In this document: positions 1-8,015 of the stretch, piece after piece
How the letters are laid out: each line of letters opens with the position of its first letter
Position numbering within the stretch: the first letter of the stretch is position 1
Origin: Candidatus Limiplasma pullicola
GTDB taxonomy: Bacteria; Bacillota; Clostridia; Christensenellales; Aristaeellaceae
Length of the DNA stretch: 53,990 nt
Reading direction: 5' to 3'
Assembly (NCBI GenBank): GCA_018710985.1
Contig: DVIV01000007.1
Span: forward strand, 1-53,990
Notes under the pieces: model-generated
The model's database searches: none
What the model saw: only the letters and a program-made list of their open reading frames with translations
What the model was told of the DNA's origin: nothing
Made by a program: the position numbers and the translations under genes

Positions 1-10
1 GCTGAACGCG

Positions 11-56
11 CCGCGCCGCCCGGCCCCATTGCAGGGAGACGGGCGGCGCGGTTTTT
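11..56 (+). terminator. Rho-independent terminator of an upstream plus-strand gene
   Basis: The 12-nt arm CCGCGCCGCCCG at 11-22 is the exact complement of CGGGCGGCGCGG at 40-51. The hairpin is followed by five T residues. It closes a plus-strand transcription unit lying left of the window and faces the minus-strand operon ending at 105. Confidence 0.85.
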
Positions 57-57
57 C

Positions 58-74
58 ATATTATCCAATAATAT
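58..74. repeat. AT-rich perfect inverted repeat
   Basis: ATATTAT at 58-64 and ATAATAT at 68-74 form a perfect 7-bp inverted repeat around CCA. It sits between the 3' end of the minus-strand operon and the GC-rich terminator at 11-56. It could be a weak hairpin closing the operon or a protein-binding site; nothing nearby decides between them. Confidence 0.4.
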
Positions 75-104
75 TCCCGGCATCTTTTCCCAACGCCGTC
101 TTCC

Positions 105-1331
105 TTATAAGACACCCGGCGCGACCCAATAGGGATGCGGGGCTTCCGTCCACAGCGGCATGGACATTCCTCCGGGATCAAAGGCGATTTTGCCTGCTCT
201 GATGGTCATGGCGCATTCCAGCTTCCATTGTCCGTCCAAGCGTGCATTGCCGCAGTCCGTGTAACTGTAGTGTCCTTTACGTAGCCGGAGTACGGCAATG
301 TCTGCGCAGTTACCGATTGAAAGGCTGCCCGGGCCTGAAAGGCCAAATTGTCTTGCTGGATGTACTGTTACCCTAGCAATGGTTTCTTCCAGCGGCATAC
401 CGATGCACATATACTTAGACATCACGTTGAGCAGATTCAGAGCCGCACCATGGATATTGTCCATATACAAATCCGTTGAAAGGCTATCTGGTCCAAAACC
501 CTGCTGATAAGCCGGAACGGCATTTCGGAACCAAAAGCTGCCAGCCCCATGCCCTAGATCAAATTTCAATCCGCGCTTCCTAGCCTCATGCAGAAAACCG
601 CTCACTTTTCCTTTGGTGTCGAGCACCGGAAACTGCTGTGCATACATATGGGTATGAATGTCTCCCGGACGCATTCTCTGCAGTAGTCCTTCATAGGGAC
701 GATCTACCGGCCAAGGGAAAAAATCGAACATGCAGGGCTTGCCACAGCGTTCCCCAGCCTCAATAGCCGCATCCACAGATGTCCATGGCGGATGCTCCTT
801 GGTAAAGGGTTTTTGTGTCCAATAGTGCGCTGTTTTAATTGCTACAATAATGTCCGGATAAGCGTTGGCAATCTCCGCGGCCACAGCAGCGTTCATTTCA
901 GCCGGTGTCTGTTCGGACTCCATGCGCACCATACCACCCGCCGCAATATTGAGCATTGCCAGCACGCGCACCTCCGAACGGTCGATGACCTGCTCCTTGA
1001 AATGCATGAAATCGCGCCAGCCGCATGTGCCTGCATCAATAACCGTCGTTACGCCCGCTTGAATCATATGTGCATCGGCATTAATGTTATACAGTTTATC
1101 GGGCGTCTCCGGGAATGTCGGATACACATGGCAGTGGCAATCAATTAGGCCAGGCGTTACAATGCACCCGCTAACATCAACTGTCTTCTGGGCATTTTCA
1201 CCAATATCAGGTGCAATCAAGACGATTTTTCCATCTCGAATCGCCACATCGCGAACACCGTCAACATGGTTTGCAGGATCAATCACATGTCCGTTTTTCA
1301 AGAGCAGTTCAAAGGATTCCATCCCATACAT
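105..1331 (-). CDS. Amidohydrolase-superfamily metallohydrolase (cog3964 / EF0837 type)
   Basis: This 408-aa cytosolic metal-dependent hydrolase is the last gene of the catabolic operon. It has the amidohydrolase hallmarks: HxH at H66/H68, a candidate carbamylated lysine K166 in AIKTAHY, histidines at H226/H228 and H261, and the catalytic aspartate D287 in STDLY. The first ATG is preceded by GAGGTG with 7-nt spacing and lies 19 nt after the GH2 stop, so it is chosen over the ATG three codons later. Relatives are often misannotated as dihydroorotases and are commonly encoded with SelA-like PLP enzymes, as here. Characterised relatives remove acyl groups from alpha-substituted carboxylates. A deacylase step on an N-acylated amino-sugar acid is therefore plausible but inferred. 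Confidence 0.85.
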   Translation of the reverse strand: MYGMESFELLLKNGHVIDPANHVDGVRDVAIRDGKIVLIAPDIGENAQKTVDVSGCIVTPGLIDCHCHVYPTFPETPDKLYNINADAHMIQAGVTTVIDAGTCGWRDFMHFKEQVIDRSEVRVLAMLNIAAGGMVRMESEQTPAEMNAAVAAEIANAYPDIIVAIKTAHYWTQKPFTKEHPPWTSVDAAIEAGERCGKPCMFDFFPWPVDRPYEGLLQRMRPGDIHTHMYAQQFPVLDTKGKVSGFLHEARKRGLKFDLGHGAGSFWFRNAVPAYQQGFGPDSLSTDLYMDNIHGAALNLLNVMSKYMCIGMPLEETIARVTVHPARQFGLSGPGSLSIGNCADIAVLRLRKGHYSYTDCGNARLDGQWKLECAMTIRAGKIAFDPGGMSMPLWTEAPHPYWVAPGVL

Positions 1332-1350
1332 ACCGTTTCACCTCGTTCAC

Positions 1351-3807
1351 TTACATAGTCAGCTCATAGGCCTGGGAATTTAGTGCTTTAAGGAACAGTT
1401 TTCTTTGTATCAGTGGTTTTCCCCACAGCACACTGAGGCGGATAATACGCTTTGTATGCGGCGCCATGTGGAAATAGTTGTCTGACACATCCAGTCCTTC
1501 CATCTCTCCGTCAAGCTTCACCATATCTGCAAACACATCTGTTTGGATTTCAACGCTATTGCTTTCCATCTTCACCTGCAGTTGTGCCGGCGGAAAGGCC
1601 AGATCCTTGTGCTGCGCAAAAAAGCGAAACTGCGGCCTATCCTGTCCTTCAAGGTAGGCCGAAAGATAATACTGTCTTGGACGGTTGGCAATGATCACGT
1701 TGGGATAAAAGCGTCCACCTACAGCCAGTTTTTTAAGGCACTTCCTTTCCCCCGGCTTAAGCACCGCTGTTAATTTTCCTTCATAGGCAACATAGCCAAG
1801 AAAACTTCCAACCTGCACATTCATCGTCACCTGTCTGACATTACCACTGTCATTTGCACACCAGATTTCCGATACAACATCATCCACAGCAAGAATGCTT
1901 GCTGCCACAGATGCAAAGCTCTGCTTTACAGCAAAATATGCTGCTTTGGGAATCAGGTCCACATCAATGATACTCCAGCTTTGTACAGGGCAACAGTCGT
2001 TATGCTGCCATACCAGCGCCCCACCGCAGCGCGGAAAGCGCCGCCGGAAATGCTCACAGGCAAAGGCCAGCGCCTCCGCCTGGACCAGCATCGTCAGATC
2101 CACATACTCCTCTATGGTCTTGGGTTCGCCCACATGTGTACGCAGGTAGTACCACATGCGTTCCAAGTCTTGATCACGGTTAAAGTAGCGGAAAGCAAAA
2201 TCATTTAGTTTCACCTTCTGTCCGCAGCCTTTACGAACCGTAGCGAGTACAGGGGAGGCATGGATACCAAATTCACTTGCAAAAGTTGTTTGATCCTCGG
2301 CATATGCGGTATAGGGCAAATCTTTGAACCAGACATCCCAGTTATGCCGGTCATAGCTGTCCTGACCGTTCATCTGTTTCTCACCCCACGGAGAGGAGGG
2401 AAGATAGCAACGTTCAGGATCCAGATGTTTGAGCCACTGAGGTATCCATTCCTCAAACAATCTGCGTCCATACATAGGACGTTGGAGAGCAATCTTCTGA
2501 CAGAGCATCTCGCTTTCTACATTTCCGATCCACATGGCGATGCAGGGATGGCCAGCCAGCCTGGAAACGACCTTTTCTACCTCTTCTCGGACGGCACTGA
2601 CAAACTGCGGGTCAAAATCCGGATACTCACCACAGGCAAACATGAAGTACTGCCATACCAACAGTCCCATTTCATCACAGGCGTTGTAGAATGCATCGCT
2701 TTCATACACACCGCCTCCCCAGACGCTGATCAGATTCATACCGGCACTTTGCGCCATTTCGACCAGTCGGCGGTATACGCCATCCTTTACACCCGAAAGT
2801 CGGTTAGATACGGGTACCCAGTTTGCTCCACGCGCACAGAGCGGTTTGCCATTGAGGCGAATAACGAAGCAATTTTCGCCGTTTTCAAGGGTTGTCTGCA
2901 TCTCGATGACGCGCACGCCCAGCCGGCATAGCCGTTGATCCTGAATTTGGCCCTGTGCAATCAGCTCGCATTCTGCCGTATAGAGATAGGGCTGTCCCAG
3001 ATCGTGAGTCCACCACAGACGAGGGTTAGAAAGTTCGATTGTCGTTTCCGAAACGTCGGTGGTCATTTGTGCGACCACTCTTCCCTGGTCATCGCGTATG
3101 GAAAATCGATAAGCCCAATCTCCCTCCGGTGCATGAAGGCACTGAGCAGATAGACGGATTAGCGCCGATTTACCCTCTGGTGTCAAATTCGTCGTCACCG
3201 CTTGGAAACCGTTCAGCAGGCCGTTTTCCTCCATCACCAGATAAACGGGTTTCCATATGCCTACCGTGAGTACGCGGGGAGTCCAATCCCAGCCAAAGGT
3301 ATAACCCGCTTTACGCGCATAGGCGCGGTCCGTCGAATAATTGATCCAGAAACCTTCCGGCAGTTTTTTTTTGGCACACTCGGCATGCACGGGGTAAAAG
3401 CATACGATCAGATCGTTTTCTCCTACTCGGGCATAAGGTCCTATGTCCAGCGTATGCGACACGAGCATATTTTCGCAACGAGCCACAAATGTACCGTTGA
3501 GGTAGATTTCCGCAAAGGTGTCCAATCCCTCAAATCTGAGCCAAGGATATCCCTTTCCAACTTGGAGGGAGCAGCGGTATACCCAAACCCGCTCCTCTAC
3601 CCAGTAGCATAACTCATCGTTGGCTCCGACGGCCGGATCACTGATTCGCCCATGACGAATCAAGGCTGAATGCACATCCTCACAGGCATATGTGTCTATC
3701 CATCCCACATCCGGCGCCACGCCGACCAGCACCTTTTCCACATTGAATTCAGAGCTGTCAAACCCGCCAAGTTTCCATTGGTTTTGGATCAAAATCTCCG
3801 TTTTCAT
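1351..3807 (-). CDS. Glycoside hydrolase family 2, beta-mannosidase-like
   Basis: This 818-aa protein has the usual GH2 layout: jelly-roll sugar-binding domain (about 1-190), Ig-like domain (about 195-300), TIM barrel (about 300-620) and C-terminal beta domains. The TIM-barrel motifs resemble beta-mannosidases. The nucleophile is E512 in SEFG and the acid/base is E431 in WIGNVESE. Mannosidases normally read GNNE there, so the Asn before the acid/base is replaced by V430. In clan GH-A that Asn contacts the 2-OH of the sugar, so the substrate may be altered at C2, for example a 2-acetamido or 2-amino mannoside (inference). There is no signal peptide, so it acts in the cytosol on imported glycosides. 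The start follows AAGGA upstream of ATG at 3807. It lies 13 nt after the lactonase gene. Confidence 0.88.
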   Translation of the reverse strand: MKTEILIQNQWKLGGFDSSEFNVEKVLVGVAPDVGWIDTYACEDVHSALIRHGRISDPAVGANDELCYWVEERVWVYRCSLQVGKGYPWLRFEGLDTFAEIYLNGTFVARCENMLVSHTLDIGPYARVGENDLIVCFYPVHAECAKKKLPEGFWINYSTDRAYARKAGYTFGWDWTPRVLTVGIWKPVYLVMEENGLLNGFQAVTTNLTPEGKSALIRLSAQCLHAPEGDWAYRFSIRDDQGRVVAQMTTDVSETTIELSNPRLWWTHDLGQPYLYTAECELIAQGQIQDQRLCRLGVRVIEMQTTLENGENCFVIRLNGKPLCARGANWVPVSNRLSGVKDGVYRRLVEMAQSAGMNLISVWGGGVYESDAFYNACDEMGLLVWQYFMFACGEYPDFDPQFVSAVREEVEKVVSRLAGHPCIAMWIGNVESEMLCQKIALQRPMYGRRLFEEWIPQWLKHLDPERCYLPSSPWGEKQMNGQDSYDRHNWDVWFKDLPYTAYAEDQTTFASEFGIHASPVLATVRKGCGQKVKLNDFAFRYFNRDQDLERMWYYLRTHVGEPKTIEEYVDLTMLVQAEALAFACEHFRRRFPRCGGALVWQHNDCCPVQSWSIIDVDLIPKAAYFAVKQSFASVAASILAVDDVVSEIWCANDSGNVRQVTMNVQVGSFLGYVAYEGKLTAVLKPGERKCLKKLAVGGRFYPNVIIANRPRQYYLSAYLEGQDRPQFRFFAQHKDLAFPPAQLQVKMESNSVEIQTDVFADMVKLDGEMEGLDVSDNYFHMAPHTKRIIRLSVLWGKPLIQRKLFLKALNSQAYELTM

Positions 3808-3820
3808 TCAGCTTCTATCC

Positions 3821-4780
3821 TTATTTAATTTCAATAGCGCTGGATGCACCAGACAATTCGGTTTGCGCCTTTGCTATCAATTTTCCCTCCTCCAAGGCAA
3901 AGAATTGTACATTGTTGCTGCGCTGATTCATGGAAAGTACCGTTGAAGCGTCCGATGATACAGCCAGCGAACGCGGAAACTGTCCATTAAGGGGCGTTTC
4001 CCCCAGCTTCTTCATTCCGGATCCACTCGTATCAAAAAGGGAGATAGAATCTGGACCACGGTTTGGAATTAACAACAGACCACTGACCGTAAGACATGCC
4101 GCGCCGGGATAGTTGTTTTTCGGAAGTTTCCAGGTATGGAGCACAGAAAGCAAATTCGGATCCATCTCCAAAAAACTGGGATCGCTTTCGTTCACCACAT
4201 AAATACGTCCACTACATGGATCAAAAAGGATTTGCCGGGGTGCGGTGCCTTCACGCATGGGAACCACACGAACCAGTTTCCCGTCCTGCGGCTTGTAGAT
4301 AAGCAGGCAGTCCAGCCCTACATCCGCGCAATAAAGCCTATTGTCCGGACCGGTAACCGACCAGTGTGCATGTGGTGTTTTATTGGACCCATCGTCGTTG
4401 CGTACGCACCATTTGACTTCCTTCAACGCATCGTCCACGCAGAAAAGATGACCGCTCGCCCAGCATGCGCCATAGATATGGCCTGCATGCTGCGAAAGAT
4501 GACATAGTCCATAAGCGCCCTCAACCGAAATTCGTTTGCCCGTTTCAATCTTACCGTTACCAACAGAAAGCTCCACAATGGTTGCCGCCACGTCGGGCTC
4601 ATGCACTTCAAATGCTGCAAATACTCTGCCACCATCCGAAATTAGGTAGGACGGGTTTTGTCCAATCGCTGTGTGCGCCTCCGTGACGACCTTTCCTGAC
4701 TGCGGATTATAGCAAAGGAGCTTCACATCGGGTTCGCCTTCAGCGGAGTAGCCGCTTACCAGCCAACGCTGTTCCTTCAT
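3821..4780 (-). CDS. Lactonase-family beta-propeller protein (6-phosphogluconolactonase-like)
   Basis: This 319-aa protein matches the seven-bladed beta-propeller lactonase family that includes the Pgl/YkgB 6-phosphogluconolactonases. Recognisable signatures are QNPSYL, TPHAHWS, ADVGLD, GTAPRQ, NRGPDSIS and FPRSL, spread at about 45-residue intervals as expected for repeated blades. It would hydrolyse a sugar lactone to the sugar acid, the step expected after a Gfo/Idh/MocA or SDR dehydrogenase oxidises C1. Its ATG overlaps the stop of the preceding RidA gene as ATGA, so the two are translationally coupled. The family and fold are clear; the exact lactone is not. Confidence 0.85.
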   Translation of the reverse strand: MKEQRWLVSGYSAEGEPDVKLLCYNPQSGKVVTEAHTAIGQNPSYLISDGGRVFAAFEVHEPDVAATIVELSVGNGKIETGKRISVEGAYGLCHLSQHAGHIYGACWASGHLFCVDDALKEVKWCVRNDDGSNKTPHAHWSVTGPDNRLYCADVGLDCLLIYKPQDGKLVRVVPMREGTAPRQILFDPCSGRIYVVNESDPSFLEMDPNLLSVLHTWKLPKNNYPGAACLTVSGLLLIPNRGPDSISLFDTSGSGMKKLGETPLNGQFPRSLAVSSDASTVLSMNQRSNNVQFFALEEGKLIAKAQTELSGASSAIEIK

Positions 4781-5250
4781 GTGCGCTTCACCTCTACAAT
4801 TACTTCAAACTCACACGGAATGTTTCCGTTTGGCAAATTATGTGTCCCCATGACCGTACGGGCATGATAGCCGCGCTCCTCAAGTGCCGCCATGATCGTA
4901 TCGGAAAAACCATCCATGACATATTCCAGGTCATCGAACCCTTCTGTACAATTCACCAGTGCAAACACCTTGATGAACCGGCTGACAAAATCCAAACTTC
5001 CCAACGTATCTTTGAGCACACCTAAAATGATCTTGGCACATTCCCGGGCAGCCTGATAGCCTTCCTCGCGGCTTAGATCAGAGCCGATCCTACCCTTAAA
5101 AATCGGCTCACCCGATACTTGGTCCTCGGGTCCATGACCGGAGATGTAGAGCAGATCATCCACCCACCTTAGCAGCACAATACCGCGTTTTTTTGCATAA
5201 GTGGGCTCCTGTACCCGTCCATCGGCAATATATTGATGAATCCTGTCCAT
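4777..5250 (-). CDS. RidA/YjgF-family protein (first of two)
   Basis: This 157-aa member of the RidA (YjgF/YER057c/UK114) family belongs to the longer bacterial subgroup of about 155 residues. RidA enzymes hydrolyse reactive enamines and imines released by PLP-dependent lyases and dehydratases. The conserved active-site arginine is in HARTVMG and the C-terminal conserved glutamate in CEFEV. The start at 5250 is chosen because GGAGA lies 6-9 nt upstream and homology begins there; upstream in-frame codons run into the neighbouring RidA gene. The stop overlaps the lactonase ATG. A SelA-like PLP lyase is encoded four genes upstream, which suggests that this protein clears its unstable product (inference). 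Confidence 0.88.
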   Translation of the reverse strand: MDRIHQYIADGRVQEPTYAKKRGIVLLRWVDDLLYISGHGPEDQVSGEPIFKGRIGSDLSREEGYQAARECAKIILGVLKDTLGSLDFVSRFIKVFALVNCTEGFDDLEYVMDGFSDTIMAALEERGYHARTVMGTHNLPNGNIPCEFEVIVEVKRT

Positions 5251-5275
5251 TGTGCGATCTCCTCTCTCGCTGCTC

Positions 5276-5743
5276 TTATTTTCGAATGCGGACGATCGCT
5301 TCCACCGAAACCGCAGCGCCCATCGGCAGCGAATATGCGCCCATTGCCGATCTGGCATGCTGGCCTCTTCGGCCAAACACCTCCACCATCAAATCGGAAA
5401 AGCCGTTGATAACTGCAGGCTGGTCGCAAAAGTCTCCGGCACTGTTAACCAGTCCCAAAATCTTAACGAAGTAGTCCACGCGATCCAACTCGCCGATATG
5501 ATCCTTAATGGTGGCAATCACATTCAAGCCACAAAGTCTCGCTGCCTGGTATCCGTCCTCAAGAGTCAACTCGCGTCCGACCTTTCCTACATATACCGGT
5601 TTTCCCTCCACATCAACCGGCAGTTGTGCAGAAATATAGAGCATATCATCCTTAAGAACAGCGTCAACCTTGCCCGTTCCCTTCCTGTCGCGAATCGGCA
5701 GTTCGATTCCCAGTCTTTCCAGCCGGATTCCGGTTTCACTCAT
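5276..5743 (-). CDS. RidA/YjgF-family protein (second of two)
   Basis: This 155-aa paralogue lies 25 nt before the other RidA gene. It shares the GYQAAR, LGxLD, NGFSD and RGxHAR blocks but is clearly diverged. The conserved arginine is in QHARSAMG and the conserved glutamate in SVEAIV. The start at 5743 (MSETGI) has AAGGAG about 11 nt upstream. An earlier in-frame ATG at 5788 would overlap the epimerase gene and lacks a better site. RidA proteins are trimers with active sites at subunit interfaces, so two co-translated paralogues could form mixed trimers or take different imine substrates. That is inference. Confidence 0.88.
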   Translation of the reverse strand: MSETGIRLERLGIELPIRDRKGTGKVDAVLKDDMLYISAQLPVDVEGKPVYVGKVGRELTLEDGYQAARLCGLNVIATIKDHIGELDRVDYFVKILGLVNSAGDFCDQPAVINGFSDLMVEVFGRRGQHARSAMGAYSLPMGAAVSVEAIVRIRK

Positions 5744-5769
5744 GTTGGCTTCCACTCCTTTTTTGATGT

Positions 5770-7005
5770 TTACATATTGTGCAGGCATTGTTCAAACAGG
5801 TTACTAAGCATGGCAGCACAGCGAACTACATGATAAGGGCCCTTGTTCTCCATACCTTTATCTGTCCTGATTACACGATTGTCCGAGCTCAGCGCAGCAT
5901 ACCATTCCCCCATCTGATGATCGCGGAAATGCTGATCGACGTAGGCATGCAACTGTCCAAAGCGCTGGAAATGCATCTCGTTAGCGTTATAGATCGCACT
6001 GATGGCCAGTGCGTTAAGCCCCTCAGCTTGTGCCCACCAAATTTTATCATTCCAGTGAACGATAGTGCCGTAATAATCTTCAGTTTCAAAGCCCTCCCGC
6101 GGCTTTCCTCCCTCTACATCGCACAGGAGTCGCAAGCCACCGTTGGCTTTGTCCCATCCCTTTTCCCAGATCCAATCCAACACTGTCTCCGCTCGTTGCA
6201 GATATGCTGACTGATCATACATTTTGCCGGCTTTCATCAGGAACCAGCACGATTCCAGCGCGTGGCCGGGGTCCATCAGACGCCCCTGGCCCATGGGTAC
6301 GGGTTGGTACTGTTCATCCAAGGTTTCAAACACCGCTTGATACGTGTCGTTTTCAAAACCACACATGATTTTTTCAGCATAGTCTTGAGCCTGTCTGCGA
6401 TAGCGGGGACCAAAAACCTGTTCAGACTCCATAGCACACAGCAACATCATAAAATGCAGTGCGTGAATGCGTCTACCCTCTGCCATTCCTTCCGAAACCA
6501 TCAGGGCCTCATCCTGTGCGTTGTGCAAAAGCGCATCCATCGCTTCACGCGCAAAAGTCACCTGTGCCTGCGTCCGGTGATCGCCCAGTGCGGCAAGGTA
6601 TTCCAGATATCCTTTCACGCTAAAGGCGTCATTAAAAATAGAACGGGAACCATCCAGAACTCCTCCCCGACGATCCATCAGGCTATTGAAGCGATAGTCT
6701 CCCTGATGGGCATAGCGCAGCAGCCAATCTGCACCTGCCTCAGCCAACGCCAGCCAGTCCTCACGCCTTTCGACGGTATTGTACAGATTGGCAAAGGTGT
6801 AGGTATTCCGACCTACAAACCATCCTGATTTGATATCCTTCAGTCGCTTTCCCTCCCGATCAAAGCAGGAAAAGAAACCGCCACATTCGCGGTCATAAAC
6901 CCTGTTTTGCCAAAACGGAATCAGATCATCCAAAAGTTCCTGGCGATAGTAGGCGGCATATGTCTCGATTTCTTTGCGATGATTTTGTAAAAATGCCTGA
7001 TTCAT
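5770..7005 (-). CDS. N-acylglucosamine 2-epimerase (AGE) family sugar epimerase
   Basis: This 411-aa protein is a cytosolic (alpha/alpha)6-barrel epimerase. AGE signatures are visible: RNTYTFANLYN near the N terminus, DPGHALESCWFLM in the middle, and HWNDKIWWAQAEGL with its catalytic-type histidine toward the end. AGE enzymes interconvert N-acyl-glucosamine and N-acyl-mannosamine; relatives epimerise mannose or cellobiose at C2. The start at 7005 is chosen because its ATGA overlaps the kinase stop and GGGAGGGAG precedes it by about 8 nt. The ATG at 7023 lies upstream of that ribosome-binding site. With a GH2 mannosidase-like enzyme and an amino-sugar kinase in the same unit, a ManNAc/GlcNAc-type interconversion is the likely role. 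Confidence 0.88.
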   Translation of the reverse strand: MNQAFLQNHRKEIETYAAYYRQELLDDLIPFWQNRVYDRECGGFFSCFDREGKRLKDIKSGWFVGRNTYTFANLYNTVERREDWLALAEAGADWLLRYAHQGDYRFNSLMDRRGGVLDGSRSIFNDAFSVKGYLEYLAALGDHRTQAQVTFAREAMDALLHNAQDEALMVSEGMAEGRRIHALHFMMLLCAMESEQVFGPRYRRQAQDYAEKIMCGFENDTYQAVFETLDEQYQPVPMGQGRLMDPGHALESCWFLMKAGKMYDQSAYLQRAETVLDWIWEKGWDKANGGLRLLCDVEGGKPREGFETEDYYGTIVHWNDKIWWAQAEGLNALAISAIYNANEMHFQRFGQLHAYVDQHFRDHQMGEWYAALSSDNRVIRTDKGMENKGPYHVVRCAAMLSNLFEQCLHNM

Positions 7006-8015
7006 CCCTTTTCTCCCTCCCATACTGGCGGCTGAAACTCACGCATTCTAATAGTCAGACGCTCCGCATCCCCATATGCAAGGCAGCTGGAAAGCTGTCT
7101 CAACGCGCAGAGAACGGCCCCTTCCACAGGTTCCCTGTCTAGAATCATCACACGTGCTTCTGGGCAATATCGATGGATTTCCGCTCGATAGGCATCTACA
7201 AGTGCCTGACAGGTCCCTTTGCAGTAAATGGATCCAGCCAAGACCACCGGCAGTGACTTATGTTCCATACCTGCATATTTGATCATGCGTCCTGTCATAC
7301 CAGCCTGTATCCGACCGGCATCCGCAAGGATGTCGCGAGCTACACCGTCTCCGTCATTTGCTAGTTCATCCAGTAGTCGGGGAAGCTCGAAGCCATATTG
7401 GTAGGTAAATCCGCTCTCCATCACGCGCTGCGCAAGCTCATCCAGTGTTTTACAGCCGCAGCAAGCGGCCACATGGCTTTCCAGAAGGGTAGGATCACCC
7501 GTGTGCTCATGGCTCATAAAGGCAGCATTGAGCGCGCAGTCGCACAGCATCCGTCCTCCGCCGAAATTTCCCAGCGGATAACGATTAGCCCGCATACAAA
7601 GTCGTTGTCCGTTGCTCATCAAAACGCCCGTATTATGTCCCGTACCGCAAATGGAAATGGCTCCACGGGCTTCGCTGGTCTGAGCAAAAAAAGCTATCCA
7701 CAAATCGTTTTCAACGGTATGGGGCACAGCACCCAGCAACGTATGACGTAGGGCCGCCTCCAGGCGCTCCCGATCCTTTTCGGTATCTATGCCTGCAAGG
7801 GCCATATGGACATGGCCGATCTGTTCCAGTGGAATATTGGCATGTTCGGCCAAGAAACAAATACCTGCCAGCAGACGTTTCACCGTCTGCTCCATGCCGC
7901 TTAAATCATGGTTGGTACAGCCATTACGGAACTTCATCACCAGCCGTCCCTGCTCATCCGCAAGAGCGTACATGGTTTTGGTTCCGCCTCCATCAATTCC
8001 AATTACATATCTCAC
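7002..8015 (-). CDS. BadF/BadG-type ATPase, N-acetylglucosamine kinase-like
   Basis: This 337-aa ASKHA-fold kinase begins with the phosphate loop DGGGTKT (residues 8-14). It continues with the second phosphate motif CGTGHNTG and the glycine-rich NFGGGRMLCD segment typical of bacterial and eukaryotic GlcNAc kinases of the BadF/BadG/BcrA/BcrD family. It should phosphorylate an amino sugar or amino-sugar acid at O6 using ATP. The start is a GTG at 8015 overlapping the stop of the PLP-lyase gene as GTGA, with GGGGAG upstream, so the two are coupled. Whether the substrate is free amino sugar, ManNAc or glucosaminate cannot be told from sequence. Confidence 0.85.
   Translation of the reverse strand: MRYVIGIDGGGTKTMYALADEQGRLVMKFRNGCTNHDLSGMEQTVKRLLAGICFLAEHANIPLEQIGHVHMALAGIDTEKDRERLEAALRHTLLGAVPHTVENDLWIAFFAQTSEARGAISICGTGHNTGVLMSNGQRLCMRANRYPLGNFGGGRMLCDCALNAAFMSHEHTGDPTLLESHVAACCGCKTLDELAQRVMESGFTYQYGFELPRLLDELANDGDGVARDILADAGRIQAGMTGRMIKYAGMEHKSLPVVLAGSIYCKGTCQALVDAYRAEIHRYCPEARVMILDREPVEGAVLCALRQLSSCLAYGDAERLTIRMREFQPPVWEGEKG

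Noticed and set aside
105-1331. Dihydroorotase as the function of the amidohydrolase
   Set aside because: The metal-site pattern and the SelA-like neighbour fit cog3964 enzymes, which are often mislabelled dihydroorotase; no pyrimidine genes are near.
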